Origin: Talinum fruticosum
Lineage: Eukaryota; Streptophyta; Magnoliopsida; Caryophyllales; Talinaceae
NCBI GenBank assembly: GCA_021018815.1
Contig: JAITYX010000034.1
Span: 1,178,001 to 1,242,000, forward strand
Length of the DNA: 64,000 nt
Direction: 5' to 3'
Shown: piece by piece, positions 23,541 to 35,603 of the stretch
How positions within the stretch are numbered: position 1 is the first letter of the stretch
How the letters are laid out: each line of letters starts with the position of its first letter
Program-made: the position numbers and the translations under genes
The notes under the pieces: generated by a model
What the model saw: only the letters and a program-made list of their open reading frames with translations
What the model was told of the DNA's origin: nothing
Database searches by the model: none

Positions 23541-23925
23541 GACCCTTTATAGTTTTAACTAATTTTCCCTATATTTTTCTAATCTTTTATTTGCATGACT
23601 TACAATTGCTAGAAAAATAAAACATGAAAAAAATATAATACAAAATCTCAAGAAATGAAGGCATTAATTATGTATTTTTCTAAATAAAAAATCAACATAT
23701 ATAAAAAATTTATTTATCGCACAAACAATTAAAACATCCAAAGCTCAAATTAATAATTTTTACCCAAAATCTTAGCCCATAAAATAATATTCTAGTCTTA
23801 ACATTGAATAGATTACTACATGAATAAAGATGATTAAAAAGGACACATATGTAAATAAGTAAACAAAACACTAATTCACCATCTCTCACGTTTATCCCCC
23901 AACTTGAGCGGCTAATGGGGCGAGT
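23541..23925. other. AT-rich stretch without genes
   Basis: Strongly AT-rich with no recognised motif. Confidence 0.4.
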
Positions 23926-23929
23926 TGGG

Positions 23930-24960
23930 TATGAAGAGCATATTCCTTGGTCCCGTCCCCGCTCAGCTCCCCAGCCTCCCCTGCTGGACTCCCCATCCCC
24001 CATTCCCCGTTGCGGGGAAAAATCCCTCCAACCCCCAACGTGGCCCTATTCCCCAGCAAGCTCGAAACGGGGAATTTTCCCTGTTCCATTTTTTCACTTT
24101 TCCTTAAAAGGTTACTTATAACAAGGTTTTATTTTTCCTTTTCTTCCCCTTCTCCTAAATAGAAAATTCTGACATCTATTACAACAAAACCTTATAGGTA
24201 AGCCTCAAGAAAGATTGAAATCTAAGCTGAACAAAGTTTAACAAATTTCATACGATTCAACTAAAGTCTAACACTTTAGGAATTACAACTAAACATAAGT
24301 TTAAAATTTACCTTTAATCCAGTGGATTGACAAACTACAACAAATAAAAGAAATAAAAAACCACCAACAAGAATTAAGAATGATACAAATCAAGAATAAG
24401 GGAGAGTGATAACCCACTGGTCAGCTGGGGAGAGTGCGAGATGGGTGAGAATGAGTGGCCAAGCAAGAGCACTAACTAGCAGCGACACGATAGTAAGAGA
24501 CCACCAGTAAGGCCACCATTGATCTGCTAGAGTGAGAGAGAGCTCCCACAATGAGAGAGCACCGTCGCCGGTGAGACGCAACAACATAGCGAAATAGAGA
24601 GACTAAGAGAGTAAGTGAAGAGTGTGGCTGCATGACGTGATTTTAGACCTGGGATGGGGGTCGGGAAGAGGAGGAGGAGAATCTCTAAGAGAGTGAGACA
24701 GGACCATCACCGGTGAGACACGGTTGCTCCGGCTAGACCCACTGTGCAAAAAGACCGAGAGAAAAGTGTAGGTAGGGCTGGAAGGAGTAGGGAGATGGTA
24801 GGTAGATCCGAAATTTTTACTCTGTCTCCATCCTACACGTGGTTATGGGTTTTATCCCCGTTCCCATCCCTATCCCCGCAGGGGACAGGGATTTTTCCCC
24901 ACTACGGGCGGGCTCTATTGAGTTCAACGATTCCCGCCCACTACCAACCCTAGCCCCGGA
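23930..24960. repeat. AT-rich segment flanked by two GGGG/CCCC-rich islands; possible non-autonomous DNA transposon
   Basis: 23938-24090 and 24826-24960 are rich in 'ccccgttccc', 'gcggggaaaaatccc' and 'ggggacagggatttttcccc'. Such 'gggg-c-gggg' subterminal sequence is familiar from plant non-autonomous elements, but I find no clean terminal inverted repeat or TSD. The interior (24091-24825) has no gene; a minus-strand frame at 24390-24587 is not recognised. Confidence 0.3.
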
Positions 24961-24966
24961 CTCATT

Positions 24967-25215
24967 TCTTTCTCTTTAATATCTATCACCCTCTTTCTAC
25001 ATCACCCACCCCTCATCCACGACTTGGGGCACCCCCACCCTTATCCCTTCTTTCTACTTAATCTACATCTCCCTCTTTTTGCATCACCCATCCCCTCCTC
25101 CCTAACTTGAGTGCCCTCCACCCATATTTAATTTCTTTCTCCTTGATCTCCATCCATCTCACTCTTTTTGCATCACCTACCTAGTGTTGACCCCCTCCTC
25201 CCCGACTTGAGCGTT
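24967..25215. repeat. three tandem units of about 85 bases
   Basis: Each unit has 'tttctttctccttaat', 'ctctttttgcatcaccca' and 'ccccgacttgag' in the same order. Starts are near 24967, 25050 and 25135. Confidence 0.7.
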
Positions 25216-25284
25216 GAAGAGTACCGAGAGGGGCTAAGGGTTCCTGCTGCTAGTGTTGAGTGAAATGAAAGCGAAAACCCGCAA

Positions 25285-25475
25285 AAATCTCGGTCTAACC
25301 ACGGTCAACCAAGTTTCTCAAGTCGACCGGGTTAGTCAGAGTTTTTCCGGTTCAATACGTGGAACGATTTTTAGAGTAACCGAGATCACAAAGCTGGCTG
25401 GTTTCCGGTCCAACCAGATTAAATTGGCCGATCCAGATCCGATTTTCTTAATATTGGCTCAGGTACCAATCTGAT
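25285..25475. repeat. CCGGTT-rich repeat, forward copy
   Basis: Aligns with 22935-23125 over its length (shared 'tttttccggttcaata', 'ggctggtttc', 'gtccaaccag', 'cttaa.attg'). Confidence 0.65.
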
Positions 25476-25987
25476 GTAGGAGAGCAAAGAAAACAATAAT
25501 GTGGCTTAGGCTTGGGGTCATAGTTTGTGAGGAGTACTATAGAAGAGAGAGGGGGTCGAAGAGAGAGGAGCCACCGAGTTGGAGTGAAATATGATACTTG
25601 AAAGAAAGGAGAACAAAGAGGGGATTTAGGCTTATAATTGTAGTTTGGGAGAGAGTGTTAAAAAATGCAAGATAGAGAGAGAGAGAGAGAGGTAGACAAG
25701 AATAATAAAGTAGTAGTGAAATTCTAAGGTTTTCCATCCTTTCTTTTAAGATATATTTATTGTCATGATAAAATAGGAAATCTTATTATCTCGCTTTCAT
25801 AATTTAAAAGGCGCTTTACGGTTTTTGGTCTACAGGCTAGTTCCTGTTTTCCCTTAATTGGGCCATTTTATATACTAATCTTTTATTGTTGTCATATAAA
25901 TAGGCTTTTTTTTTTTACTTTTTTATGTTTAAAATTTTTTTATAAAATTATTATGTTTAACAATTGCATAATTATCCGAAATGTGAG
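25476..25987. other. no gene; short GA microsatellite
   Basis: (GA)n at 25674-25692. The rest is AT-rich with no recognised feature. Confidence 0.5.
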
Positions 25988-26540
25988 CAAATATATTAAA
26001 AATAATTAAGCACAAGAGCAACTATGACTTATTCAACCGGGTAACGCTTGTTTAATCCGGTTCACCGAAGTCGATCTGTCCAAACCGAGTCTCATCAGTC
26101 CAACGGGTTGAACCATTAACGCAGTCCCTTAACTAGTTCAATCACTGGATCGATTTTCTTAACATTGCCTCCACCCTACCCACTAAAAAAACCATGATGT
26201 TAGATTTTGTTTTATAATTAGTTAATCGAAAGATCAAACTAATGCCTTAAAAGGCTACAATTAAGTAGAAATAGTGAGACATCAACCATGTAAGGTAATA
26301 AAACCGATCAAGAGCAACTATGTAAACTAATAATATATATGTAATATAAGAAAATATGTTAAAAATAATTAAGCACGAGAGCAACTATGACTTATTCAAT
26401 CGGACATGCCAGTTTAATGCATTTCACCGAGTCAACGATCCAAACCGGTCTCATCTGGTTGACCCATTCACCCAATCCTTTAAGCTGGTTCGATCATGAC
26501 GTAAGTTACGTTAACATTACCTCCACGGTCGGTGCTAATC
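25988..26540. repeat. direct duplication of about 190 bases
   Basis: 25988-26175 and 26350-26530 share 'taaaaataattaagcac', 'agagcaactatgacttatt' and 'ttaacatt.cctccac'. The offset is about 360 bases. Both contain the CCGGTT-type motif seen further left. Confidence 0.75.
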
Positions 26541-26552
26541 CTTGAGCGAAAT

Positions 26553-26612
26553 TAAGGTGCGAGATAGGGAGACTATACCACCCTAAAGGGGGCTGAATAT
26601 GGTGATGAAGGG
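26553..26612 (-). repeat. 3' LTR of the old copia derivative, first piece
   Basis: The last ~60 bases (minus sense) of a copia LTR. It aligns with 61817-61875 through 'accctaaagggggctgaa' and 'ggtgatgaaggg'. It is interrupted at 26613 by a gypsy element, and the LTR resumes at 48281. Confidence 0.75.
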
Positions 26613-28627
26613 TGTAGGAACCACCATCCATACCCCCGTAAGGGAACCAGATTGAGACCAAGTTTACCCACGAATATCGACTCTTTTTGATTTTTGAAGA
26701 TTCTTTTGAAAGTTGATTTTTGAAAGTGGGGGTGTGTCTCTTATTGAGATTCCCGATTTTTATAATTTAATTTGAAACAGTTTAAGCAATGTGGTGATTA
26801 TTGATTTGTTTAATCCTTTAATCTTAGAAATTAATTTTAAAGGGTCTCGGTATATTAATTCATAATTCAATAAAATAGAAAAAATTCTTCACATTCTGCG
26901 GCAAGGCTTTTGAACCAAAAAGGTGTAACAACATCGGTTAGACCAAGAGCCAAACCCGGCCACTCGGCCGGCGTCGATGAAAGCTAATGTCGTCCGGTCA
27001 CCGGCGTAAGCCATAGGCTAAGACCGAGGAGTCGGTCTCGGTCCATGGCATTGGCTGTCAAAAAGTAGATCAATTTTGTCCACTTTTAGATTAAAAATGT
27101 CAAGATGCGATTAAGAGAAATACAAACAGAAAAGGGAGAGTCGCCAGTCAATTTTAGGAATGAAAACTAACCAAAAATAAGGAATACTCTTCCAATCTTA
27201 GTATGGGAAAACTAAGCTTGAAAGATGTTTAAGAAATGACTCTATTCATCTAGAATCGAGAATCCGATGATCGGGGGTGAAGTTACGAAATATAAGGATA
27301 AGCCCTCCATTCCACCTGTCAATAGACAACCTATACTAATTTGAATTGTGAGTTTAAATAGTGTGTTTTCAATCAAGCATACAACATGCGAATACGAAAA
27401 TTAAATCAACCAAAACATGCGAAGAAAGCACCAAAAATCGGTTAAGAAAGAAACAAAGAAAGCGACAAAAGAAAGCGAAAAGAAAAGCGCGAAAAATAAA
27501 AACTACAATAGGCGAGGAGGAATTTAAAGAGCGATTACATTTTGATCCATAATATAGAAAGCATTAAAGGGATAAATTAAATAGACCATAATTGGGATCG
27601 AAAGTAGGTTGAACACCCTCGGGTTGTCCCACCTCCTAATCTCGGATCACGAACTAGATCCGGAAGCATGAAAATGGGTAGGTGAGATTAAGAGAGGCTT
27701 TTGTGAAATTTGTGGTGGTGAGTAGCGTAGGAAAATAGGTGCTTGGTAGAATGATGGTGATTGCACGAAAATTAACCAAGAGATCATCATGCCGATTTAG
27801 GATTCAATAGCTCTTAATTTAAATTCGAGTACGGATGCTTGGTAGGAATTAATTAAGCTAGGATTCATGAACATGTGGCATAGGAAAAATGGCCATCCCC
27901 TAAATGAGAAGCTAATCCCTATATTTATAGATGAAAGGTTAGGTCACAAAATGACCTAAAAGCAAACAACGGCGTAAATAAGCTGAACCTAACCGTCCGG
28001 AATCTAGAAAAAGGGATAAAATCAGCTTGGACCTGGAATCCTAATGGAGGTGTTGAGAAGCGCGACATTGACCTCAAAATGGCACCGTTTGGCAAACTAA
28101 CCTTCCGTGCCTCCATTCAACACTCGGAGCAAAATGCGGGGCTTTGGCGATATGATCCATGAAGCGTGGCGTTGACCTCAAATGGTGACGTACTTGACTT
28201 CCGTGCCTCGGTTGGGAACTTGGAGAAAATGCGGTGCTTTGGCGATATGACCCATAGAGTGCGGCGCTAGCCTCAAACAACATCGTTTGGACATTAGAGC
28301 TTCGTGTTACGCTGGTATGTTGGAGATGAAGCATCTGCGTTTAGTGCAAAACAAAGCCCGAAGCATGCGCCGACCTACTCCCGATTGGGAGCCTTGACTT
28401 AGGCTTGGTTTAGCCGAAAGAAAATGGGTTTGTGGGTTGTTCTAAAGCAAAGAAAGATGAATTTTGTGGTGCTAATGGGTTCTTTGTGGTTTCTCGGCTT
28501 CCGTCATGCTAATTAGACTCCGATTGGGATTCGAGTTTGCAAATAGGACTGGGATTTCATCACCGAGCTAACGAGAATAAAATAACGAAATAAAGGAGAT
28601 AAGGGTGACATGTCTTCGGTGTCTAAA
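26613..28627 (-). repeat. 3' LTR of gypsy copy 2
   Basis: 2015 bases, minus-strand orientation, ending GGTTCCTACA at 26613. TATA-like box (CTATAAATAT, minus) at 27921-27930. Pairs with 43098-48280. Confidence 0.9.
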
Positions 28628-28643
28628 ATTAGCCCCCACTTTG
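28628..28643 (-). other. polypurine tract of gypsy copy 2
   Basis: Minus strand CAAAGTGGGGGCTAAT against the LTR. Confidence 0.85.
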
Positions 28644-28669
28644 ATCGAGTCCGAAAGGCCAAGGGATGT

Positions 28670-28930
28670 CTCAACCTTGACCGCTATTGGTCATGAAACT
28701 CAATAAAGAGATGTCCGAACCTTGACCGTTGTTGAGCCTAAAGGTCGACGAGGATGCCCGAACCTCGACCACCTGTTAGGCTTCAAGCTCAACGAGGGTT
28801 GTATGGACCTTGACTATCGTTACGCTTGAAGCTCGACGAGGATGTCCGAACCCTAAGCTGTTTCGGGCCTAAAGCTTAACAAGGATGTCCGAACCTTGAC
28901 CGCTGTTGGGCCCGAAGCTCGACGTTTATT
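28670..28930 (-). repeat. tandem repeats in the 3' non-coding region of gypsy copy 2
   Basis: About five units of 50-57 bases with 'gatgtccgaaccttgacc', 'ttgggcccgaagctcgac'. Same unit as 14150-14945. From 28931 to 29779 there is no recognised gene, only the second PPT-like tract at 29413-29436. Confidence 0.75.
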
Positions 28931-29779
28931 TACTTTCGTCGGAATAGGGACGGATACTTGTCTTGCTTGAGAATTTGAAGTTTAATGATGTTATGTGCCG
29001 CATTCTAATTTTTAACTTTTTGGTTTATGTTCTAATAGCTTTTTTGTTTGTATGGTAGAAGATTGGTGCCTCTTCCTGAGTATTCTTGGAGTTATTATAT
29101 GACCATTTCGATCATAAGCCCCCACATTCTTCTTGGTTGCTTTTGTCTAGCTCTTCTCAAATGTTGGAGAGTTAGTAAGCTTCGATAGGAGATTCCCTTT
29201 GAAGGTAATCTTGCTGGTGACCTTCCCGATGCTTGACTTGATGAATGATGCTTGATTGAACAATTCCTTATAAGGTGCTTTGTTACTAATTTTTATATTT
29301 TTAGTATATTTACTCATGCAAGGGAGATGAATGAAAGACTCTATTCTAAGAAAAATGCATTCTTTTATTAAAATGATGTAAAAAGTTTAAAAAGACGAAG
29401 ACAAAATTGCACTTTAGCCCCTACTCCCCAAAGTAGAGTATAAAGAAAACCAGGGTCTACTCGAAATATGATGTATTGCTACTTAATGGTGAACCGATTA
29501 GCCTGACGATTCGGTGGTAGATCGGAATGGCATGTCTGCTTGATCAACTTCAAAGTGGCTTTGAATTTAGAAATGGGAATTGGGATCAAGATTGGATTGC
29601 GCACGGACCTTATGGGCTTCTTACATATTCGCCGTAACGGAAATCAAGCCTTCGAGTTCGAAAGGAAATACCGATTTGGGATTTTATTTGGAAAACGAGG
29701 AAAAGAAATAGACCTAGAATGGATCCGAAAGGGAAATGCTTACTTTATTAGCATCCTTGATGAGTGATGGGCTCATTGG

Positions 29780-30824
29780 ATGATCTTCTAGCTGGTTGAA
29801 GCTTCGTGGATGCCTACTCCTCTTCTATAAGCATGCTAGCATTTCGAGTGTTTTGAAGTCCAAGAAACGTAAGAATTTCAAGTGTTGCTGATAGGCGGGT
29901 TACTTGATTTTGATGATTAATCTAACCCGATCCTTTTAGAGGGTCGATTGATCATATGGGCGGTCTTTTCCCTCCAGCGAGTGAGGAAGTCAATGAAGCT
30001 CTCCTCGTCTCCTTGCTTGATCAATTCTAAGTCTTGAAGAGTGACTGGTAGATCAGTATTATAGAAGTATGGATGTAAGAACTTCTAGCAAAGATCCTTT
30101 CAATTTGTGACCTTGTGTGGGTCGACCGCATTCTACCACTTCATGACGTCTTTGTCAAACGTCCATGGGAAGATGAAAATGGTATGTGTCCTCGGGTACA
30201 TTCTTCAAAGTCATTGCCCCTATAAAGCTCCTCACGTGGTGGTGAGAGGGTCTTCGATCTCATGGAACTTAATGTCCGGCATAGTGAAATTTGGGGGCAA
30301 TTTTCCTTTAAGGATTGAAATAAATCCCTGGGCCAAGTAGTAGTCATTAAACATTGAGGATTCACGTAACAACTTCTCTATCCGATATATTCGTTGATCG
30401 GACTAAGGATTAGGCTAAGGCTGAGGGTTTGTTTCCTCTCCGTCTTTTGTTGCATCGTTGGCATTCTTGACGAGGTTTTGGAGTATAAGATCAAGGGTTT
30501 TAGATATTGACTCAATCTTTTTATCCCGAGCCTCAATCTTAACTTCTATTTTTAGAACACACTCCTTAAACAAGGTCATGATGGCGGTTTGCTCGACTTG
30601 TTGGCAATTTTTAGAGAAAGGTTGTCCTTTGACCGTGGGGGAACACTCGGTGTTACTAGTAAAGATGTCGGACGTAATGGTGTGGTACGTGCTGGTGTGG
30701 GACGTATCGGTGTCGGTGTTGAAGTAGACTTCTTATTTCTTAACCTCTTCGAGTCGGGATTCCCGATTTGAGTTGGATTCCCTAACTTGTATCCCAAAAG
30801 AGTAAGTGCTCGGGATTAGTTCGT
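29780..30824 (-). pseudogene. gag: gag of gypsy copy 2 (start codon lost, frameshifts)
   Basis: Parallel to the gag at 15640-16644. The start ATG is ACG here (30822-30824). LGYKLGNPTQIGNPDSKRL follows, then a Thr/Pro-rich stretch, then LKENCPQISL and the FHE-type segment near 30300-30260. Fragments matching the FPW, VMKWYN-equivalent and QGDEESF regions lie to about 29930. Indels break the frame repeatedly. No protease or RT follows before the PPT. Confidence 0.7.
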
Positions 30825-30959
30825 GAAAAATTTTATGGGAGATACGGCTTAAGTGCTTGACTCGAGGAACGATTGATCCTAAGGGAAAAGAAAAGAAAAC
30901 CATATGCTTTTGTGGATGTACATAAGTAATGCAAATTGAACCAAAATGAAATGCAACGA

Positions 30960-31690
30960 TGCACATGGAGTTCCTTAAATTGGGATGAATTTAATTTGGC
31001 TAATGCAAACAAAGACTCACCTAATTTGAGCTGAATTTTAAAATTTCACTAATGCAAATAAAAGACTCTCCTAATTTGCAATGAATTTGATTTTTGGCTA
31101 ATGCAAAAATGGACTCACCTATTTGAGATGAATTTAAAATTTGGCTAATGCAAAAATGGACTCACCTAATTTGAGATGAATTTAATTTGGCTACTTGGAA
31201 AATGGACTCACCTATTTGAGATGAATTTAAAACATGGCTAATGCAAAAATGGACTCACCTATTTGAGATGAATATTTGAGATGAATTGAAAACTTGGCTA
31301 ATGCAAAAAAATGGACTCACCCGATTTGAGATAAATTTAAAATTTGGCTAATGCAAAAAAAGAACTCACCTATTTGAGATGAATTTAAACTTTGATGAAT
31401 GCAAAATGGACTCACCTATTTGAGATGATTTTAAAATTTGACTAATGTAATATGGACTCGCCAATTTATGATGAATTTAATTTGGCTAATACACAAAAGA
31501 AGTCACCTATTTGAGATGAACTTAAAATTTGGCTAATGTAAAAAATGGACTCGCCTAATTTGAGATGAATTTAAAATTTGGCTTATGCAAAAAGAACTCA
31601 CCTATTTGAGATGAATTTAAAATTTAGCTAATGCAAAAATTAACTCCCTAATTTGAGATGAATTTAAAATTTGGTTAATGTAAAAATGTA
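30960..31690 (-). repeat. leader tandem repeats of gypsy copy 2
   Basis: About 15 units of 45-50 bases with 'gactcacctatttgagatg', 'aatttaaaatttggctaa' and 'tgcaaaaatg' (+ strand). The units are more uniform than in copy 1 (16830-17300), which suggests later unequal exchange or slippage. Confidence 0.9.
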
Positions 31691-31839
31691 CCGACTCAAG
31701 AAGGTTCATTATTTTATTTTATTTTTGAGCCCATGCAAGGATTATTTCGTGAACCGAGGCTAAACTGCTAAAGACTCACAAAAAAGAGTTCAATGTTAAA
31801 AACAACCACATTCATTCAAGCATGTAAATGAAGAAGGGG

Positions 31840-33412
31840 TGAAGACTCGAGACATCGCTCAATATCTTTACGAGTCATGCAAAAGGAATCGAGTATAACG
31901 ATGTTATTCATATAGAGTTTTCATTCCAAGGCATTCTCTGTGTCTTAGAAACTTACTTGAGTAAAATAATATTTTCTCTAAGTGATTCGGCCATCACTTA
32001 TGTCTTTAATCGCTTTTCGGTTAGCGACTCGAAAACTGGTTCTTTATTCCGAGTTCATTCTCACTCGGATTAATCGCATTTCGAATATACCGAGTATTCC
32101 GCCGTTTCTCACTCAGAATCTGACTTATGGGTATCTATTCTATTGTTTGCATAGTCGGCATTCGTAGTTCCTCTCTGCTTAGTCTATATCAAGTTTTTAC
32201 CACTCGATATTCGTTATAGAACTTGATTCTTTGCTTAAGACTAAGTCATATGGAATTCCGAATATCATGGTTTTTAGACTCGAAACTTCCATTTCTTTTC
32301 GACTCGGATAATCAATTGCTTAATTATCATAATTATTTTATTATCTGTGTCTAACCTTGGACCAAAGTATTTTATACTTTGAGAACCAAAGGTGTTTTAC
32401 TTTCGTAGGTTATTCAATCGAGGATATCTTTTCAAACTACAAAAGTAGCCGGCTTCAAAACGTCAAATCACCAGCGAGATATGGCTTTTCACCTTCCCTG
32501 CTTTAGTCCCGAAGATTGTGTCGAAGGCCATGCGCTTCCATATCCGGAAAACTGGAACGCTAAGCCTAACGGTGGTTTCCACCTCATTTTTCAAGACACA
32601 ACCGATGGTTTTGGGACTTCCAAGAGAGTTAAACCGTTGTCCAACATCCATATTTCAACGGATACTTTCGAGTGACCGAGAAAGCTTCTATCAACGGTCA
32701 CGAGAGGACTCTCGGTCAGCGAGATGAAGATAACGGCTACTCTGCCTGGTCATCTAGAAATAGAAGCCACTTCACAAGACTTGAAGGTTGCTTGAACATA
32801 TTGCTTATACATATACTTGCTCAAAGTCATTGTATTTACTTTCAATCTTCAACTTACAACTCCAACTCTGTAATTCATTACTCTACGGGTTGTAAGGTCT
32901 TGTACTCGATTACAAACTCTTCTTACATTCTTTGTAAGGTCCCTTGACTAAGTCTGTAAGGGTTAACTCGGCTTAGTTGTCCCTAGCTGTAAGGGTTATC
33001 TCAGCTAGGAAGTACTAGATCGAGATAAGGTAACTTCGAGTCTAGGAAAACTTGTATAGAGTTGTCAAGGGAGCAACTCGGGTTCGATCGGTTCACGGTA
33101 TTTTGTGGACTCAAAATAGTGGATTTGACTTCGTGTTTAGATTGACACGGGCCGTGGTTTTCCGCCCGGGAGGGTTTCCACGTAAAATCTCTGTGTTCTC
33201 TTTACGAGTTCATTCTAGACTCGAGACTGACCTTACTTGTGCTTGTTTATTCGATTCATTGCTTTACGAGTCCAATCTTTTCGACCCTGCGTCTAGACTC
33301 GAAGCTGTCTTTGCCTCTTTTACGTCGAAAAGAGTGTGTTTTCGCGAAGAATTTTCTATCACCCTATTCACCCCCTCTAGGGTGACTCGAGACTCTCCCG
33401 AGCAAACCTTCG
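31840..33412 (+). repeat. 5' LTR of copia element 1
   Basis: 1573 bases, nearly identical by eye to 41119-42694. The TATA position (32750-32758) reads tctagaaatag where the 3' copy has tctataaatag. Two adjacent stem-loops are at 32948-32976 and 32983-33008. The last base is G where the other LTRs have A. Confidence 0.93.
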
Positions 33413-33414
33413 AT

Positions 33415-33428
33415 TGGTATCGAGATCC
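33415..33428 (+). other. primer-binding site of copia element 1
   Basis: TGGTATCGAGATCC, compared with the usual plant copia PBS TGGTATCAGAGC (complement of the initiator-Met tRNA 3' end). The difference falls on CAG. Confidence 0.8.
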
Positions 33429-33473
33429 TAGCCTTTCAGAAAGGATCTAACAATCCAAAGGTTTAAAGATCGG

Positions 33474-35300
33474 ATGGCTCGAGAACACCGGAGAGCTCGA
33501 CGAAGGAAGATCTTCTAACGAGGCCACCGAAATTCAAAGGTTCAAACTTTGGTCACTTGGAAGAAGCTTATGGAATGTTTCCTCATGGATCATGATGAAG
33601 AAGTATGGGAAATCATACAACAAGGAAATTACATTCCAACGAAGACGGATGAATTCAGAATCCTTCCCAAGACAAAGGCTGAGTTCACGCCGGTAGAAGT
33701 AGAGAAGTTCGGAAAGAACTTCAAAGCCATGAACATCCTCATGTGCGCCATAAGCTCGGAAGAATACAATCGAGTCTCTGCTCGTGACTCTGCTAAAGAG
33801 GTGTGGGACACTCCGGTCAACACCTACGAAGGTACAAGTCGGGTGAGACAAGCGAAGATCGGTCGGTATCTTCACAAATATGAGCTTTTCAAAATGGAGC
33901 CGAAGAGAACATTACTCGAGATGTTCATTCGCTTCACTGAGATCACCAACAATCTCAAATCTCCGGGAAAGAAAATCTCCCATGAAGAAATGTGCTGGAA
34001 AATTCTCGAAGCCTACCCAAGAGACGATGGGGTCCTAAGGTGACTCGCCATAGAAGAGGCTCAGAACCTCTCACTCTTGAAGCCGGACGAGCTCATCGGA
34101 AAGCTTCGACTCATGAGATACATCCGGAAGAAGAAGATGCTGAGAGTGCTTGTCAAAAGCAACATTGCGCTTAAAGCCTCGAGAATCCAAAGAAGCTAGT
34201 CAGAGCTCCTCTGACTCGGAAGATTATCCCATGGCACTCATTGCAAGAGGCTTCAAGAGAATGATGAAGCATAAAAGATGGGACAAAAGACCAAAAGAAG
34301 AATTCTACAAAAAGGACAAGAGAGACAGAAAAGGTAAGTTTTCTTCACCTTCAAAGTTATCTTTGTCTAAGAATTCTAGATGTTTTGAATGTGGCGGCAA
34401 AGACCACATAGTCAAGGACTGTCCAAAATGAAGAAGGGAAAGGAAGAAGAAAAAGGCCATGATGGCAACATGGAGCGATGAGGATTCATTTGAAGACGAC
34501 GAGGACTCGAGATGACTCGAAGTGTCGATGGCAATTTCGACTCGGAAGGTGAAAGAGAGTCGGACTCGGACTCGGACAACGAGGAAGCTGATCCTCAAGA
34601 GGTAATAAACTACTTCCTCAAATTCTCCAAAGTTGATTAGCTAAATATATCTTTACTTTGGAAGAAAAGTCCAATTCGATTCTTCTCATTTCAAGGAACA
34701 ACTTGAGTCAATCACTTACGAGAGCACTTCTTTAAAAAACGAATTAGAAAAACTCGAGACTCACACTCGAGGGAACTCAAGACAAGTGCTCAAACTAATG
34801 AGGCCGAGTCCGAGATACTCAAGAAAGAAAATGAGCAACTAAAACAGAAGCTCACCGAGTCTCGAGATCTGGTTTTAAAGTTTACTCAAGGTCGGAAGAA
34901 CCTTGACATGCTCTTGGGATCACAATGTGTCTCGTTTCGAAAAGAGGGTCTTGGTTTCAACAAAGAGGAAGAATCTAATTCTTACTCGGAATTGTTCAAA
35001 AGGATTCCAGAATTGTAAAGTTCAAAAGGGCTGAGCATGGTCCCATTCACGAAATGAAAGGAGGACTAAACCCGGACCTATTTCAAAAAGAAACCATTTT
35101 CTCTGTTTCAAAAGGAAAGGTTTTTAAAAGGAAAGAGACACGAGACTCGGTTTTACGAGAGGAAGACTCGAGAATCGAGACAAAACCCAAAGTCATTCAA
35201 ATCTGGGTTCAGAAGCACCTTCTTCCTCGAAAAGAACCACGGTAAAGAATGTTCTTGGGTTCATTAGAGGAAGTGAGAAGGGTTAGATTCTCTCTGTTTT
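33474..35300 (+). pseudogene. gag: gag of copia element 1 (frameshifted)
   Basis: Begins MAREH at 33474. The capsid (UBN2-type) part is at 33549-34043 with WKKLMECFLMDHDEEVWEII, AKEVWDT and RYLHKYELFKM. A CCHC zinc knuckle CFECGGKDHIVKDC is at 34380-34425. After it come a Lys-rich linker and coiled-coil-like segments to about 35300. Element 2 carries the same protein at 51744-53580. Breaks are single-base indels, several of them at CAG/CTG sites. Role: virus-like particle and RNA binding. Confidence 0.85.
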
Positions 35301-35332
35301 GCGGGTCACTCGAGAAAAGATCAAAAGGACAC

Positions 35333-35603
35333 TGGTACCTAGATAGGCGGATGCTCTCGACACATGTCGGGTGACCGAGGACTCTTTTACGAGCTGGAGT
35401 CATATAAAGGAGGAAAGGTAACTTTTGGTGATGACAGCAAAGGTAAAATAGTGGGCATTGGAAAGATTGGAAAAGGAAGCAATCTGGTGAGCCCGGTCTA
35501 CCTTGTCAAAGGGCAAAAGTACAATCTACTTAGCATATCCCGGCTATGTGACAAAGGTCAAGAGGTAAGATTCACTCAATCCAAGTGCTACATTACGAGA
35601 TGA
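35333..35603 (+). pseudogene. pro: aspartic protease of copia element 1 (frameshifted)
   Basis: Starts WYLD at 35333. One extra base breaks the frame inside the active-site motif, after which CSRHMSGD-type sequence, VTFGDDSKGKIVGIGKIG and YNLLSISRLCDKG follow at 35364-35603. In copia elements this domain releases Gag and the enzymes. Confidence 0.75.

Noticed and set aside
24390..24587. 65-codon minus-strand frame rich in Leu/Trp
   Set aside because: Short, no homology recognised, inside a possible non-autonomous element.
30960..31690. Possible CRISPR-like array of 45-50 base units
   Set aside because: Units are contiguous and degenerate along their whole length, with no repeat/spacer alternation, and sit in a plant retrotransposon leader.
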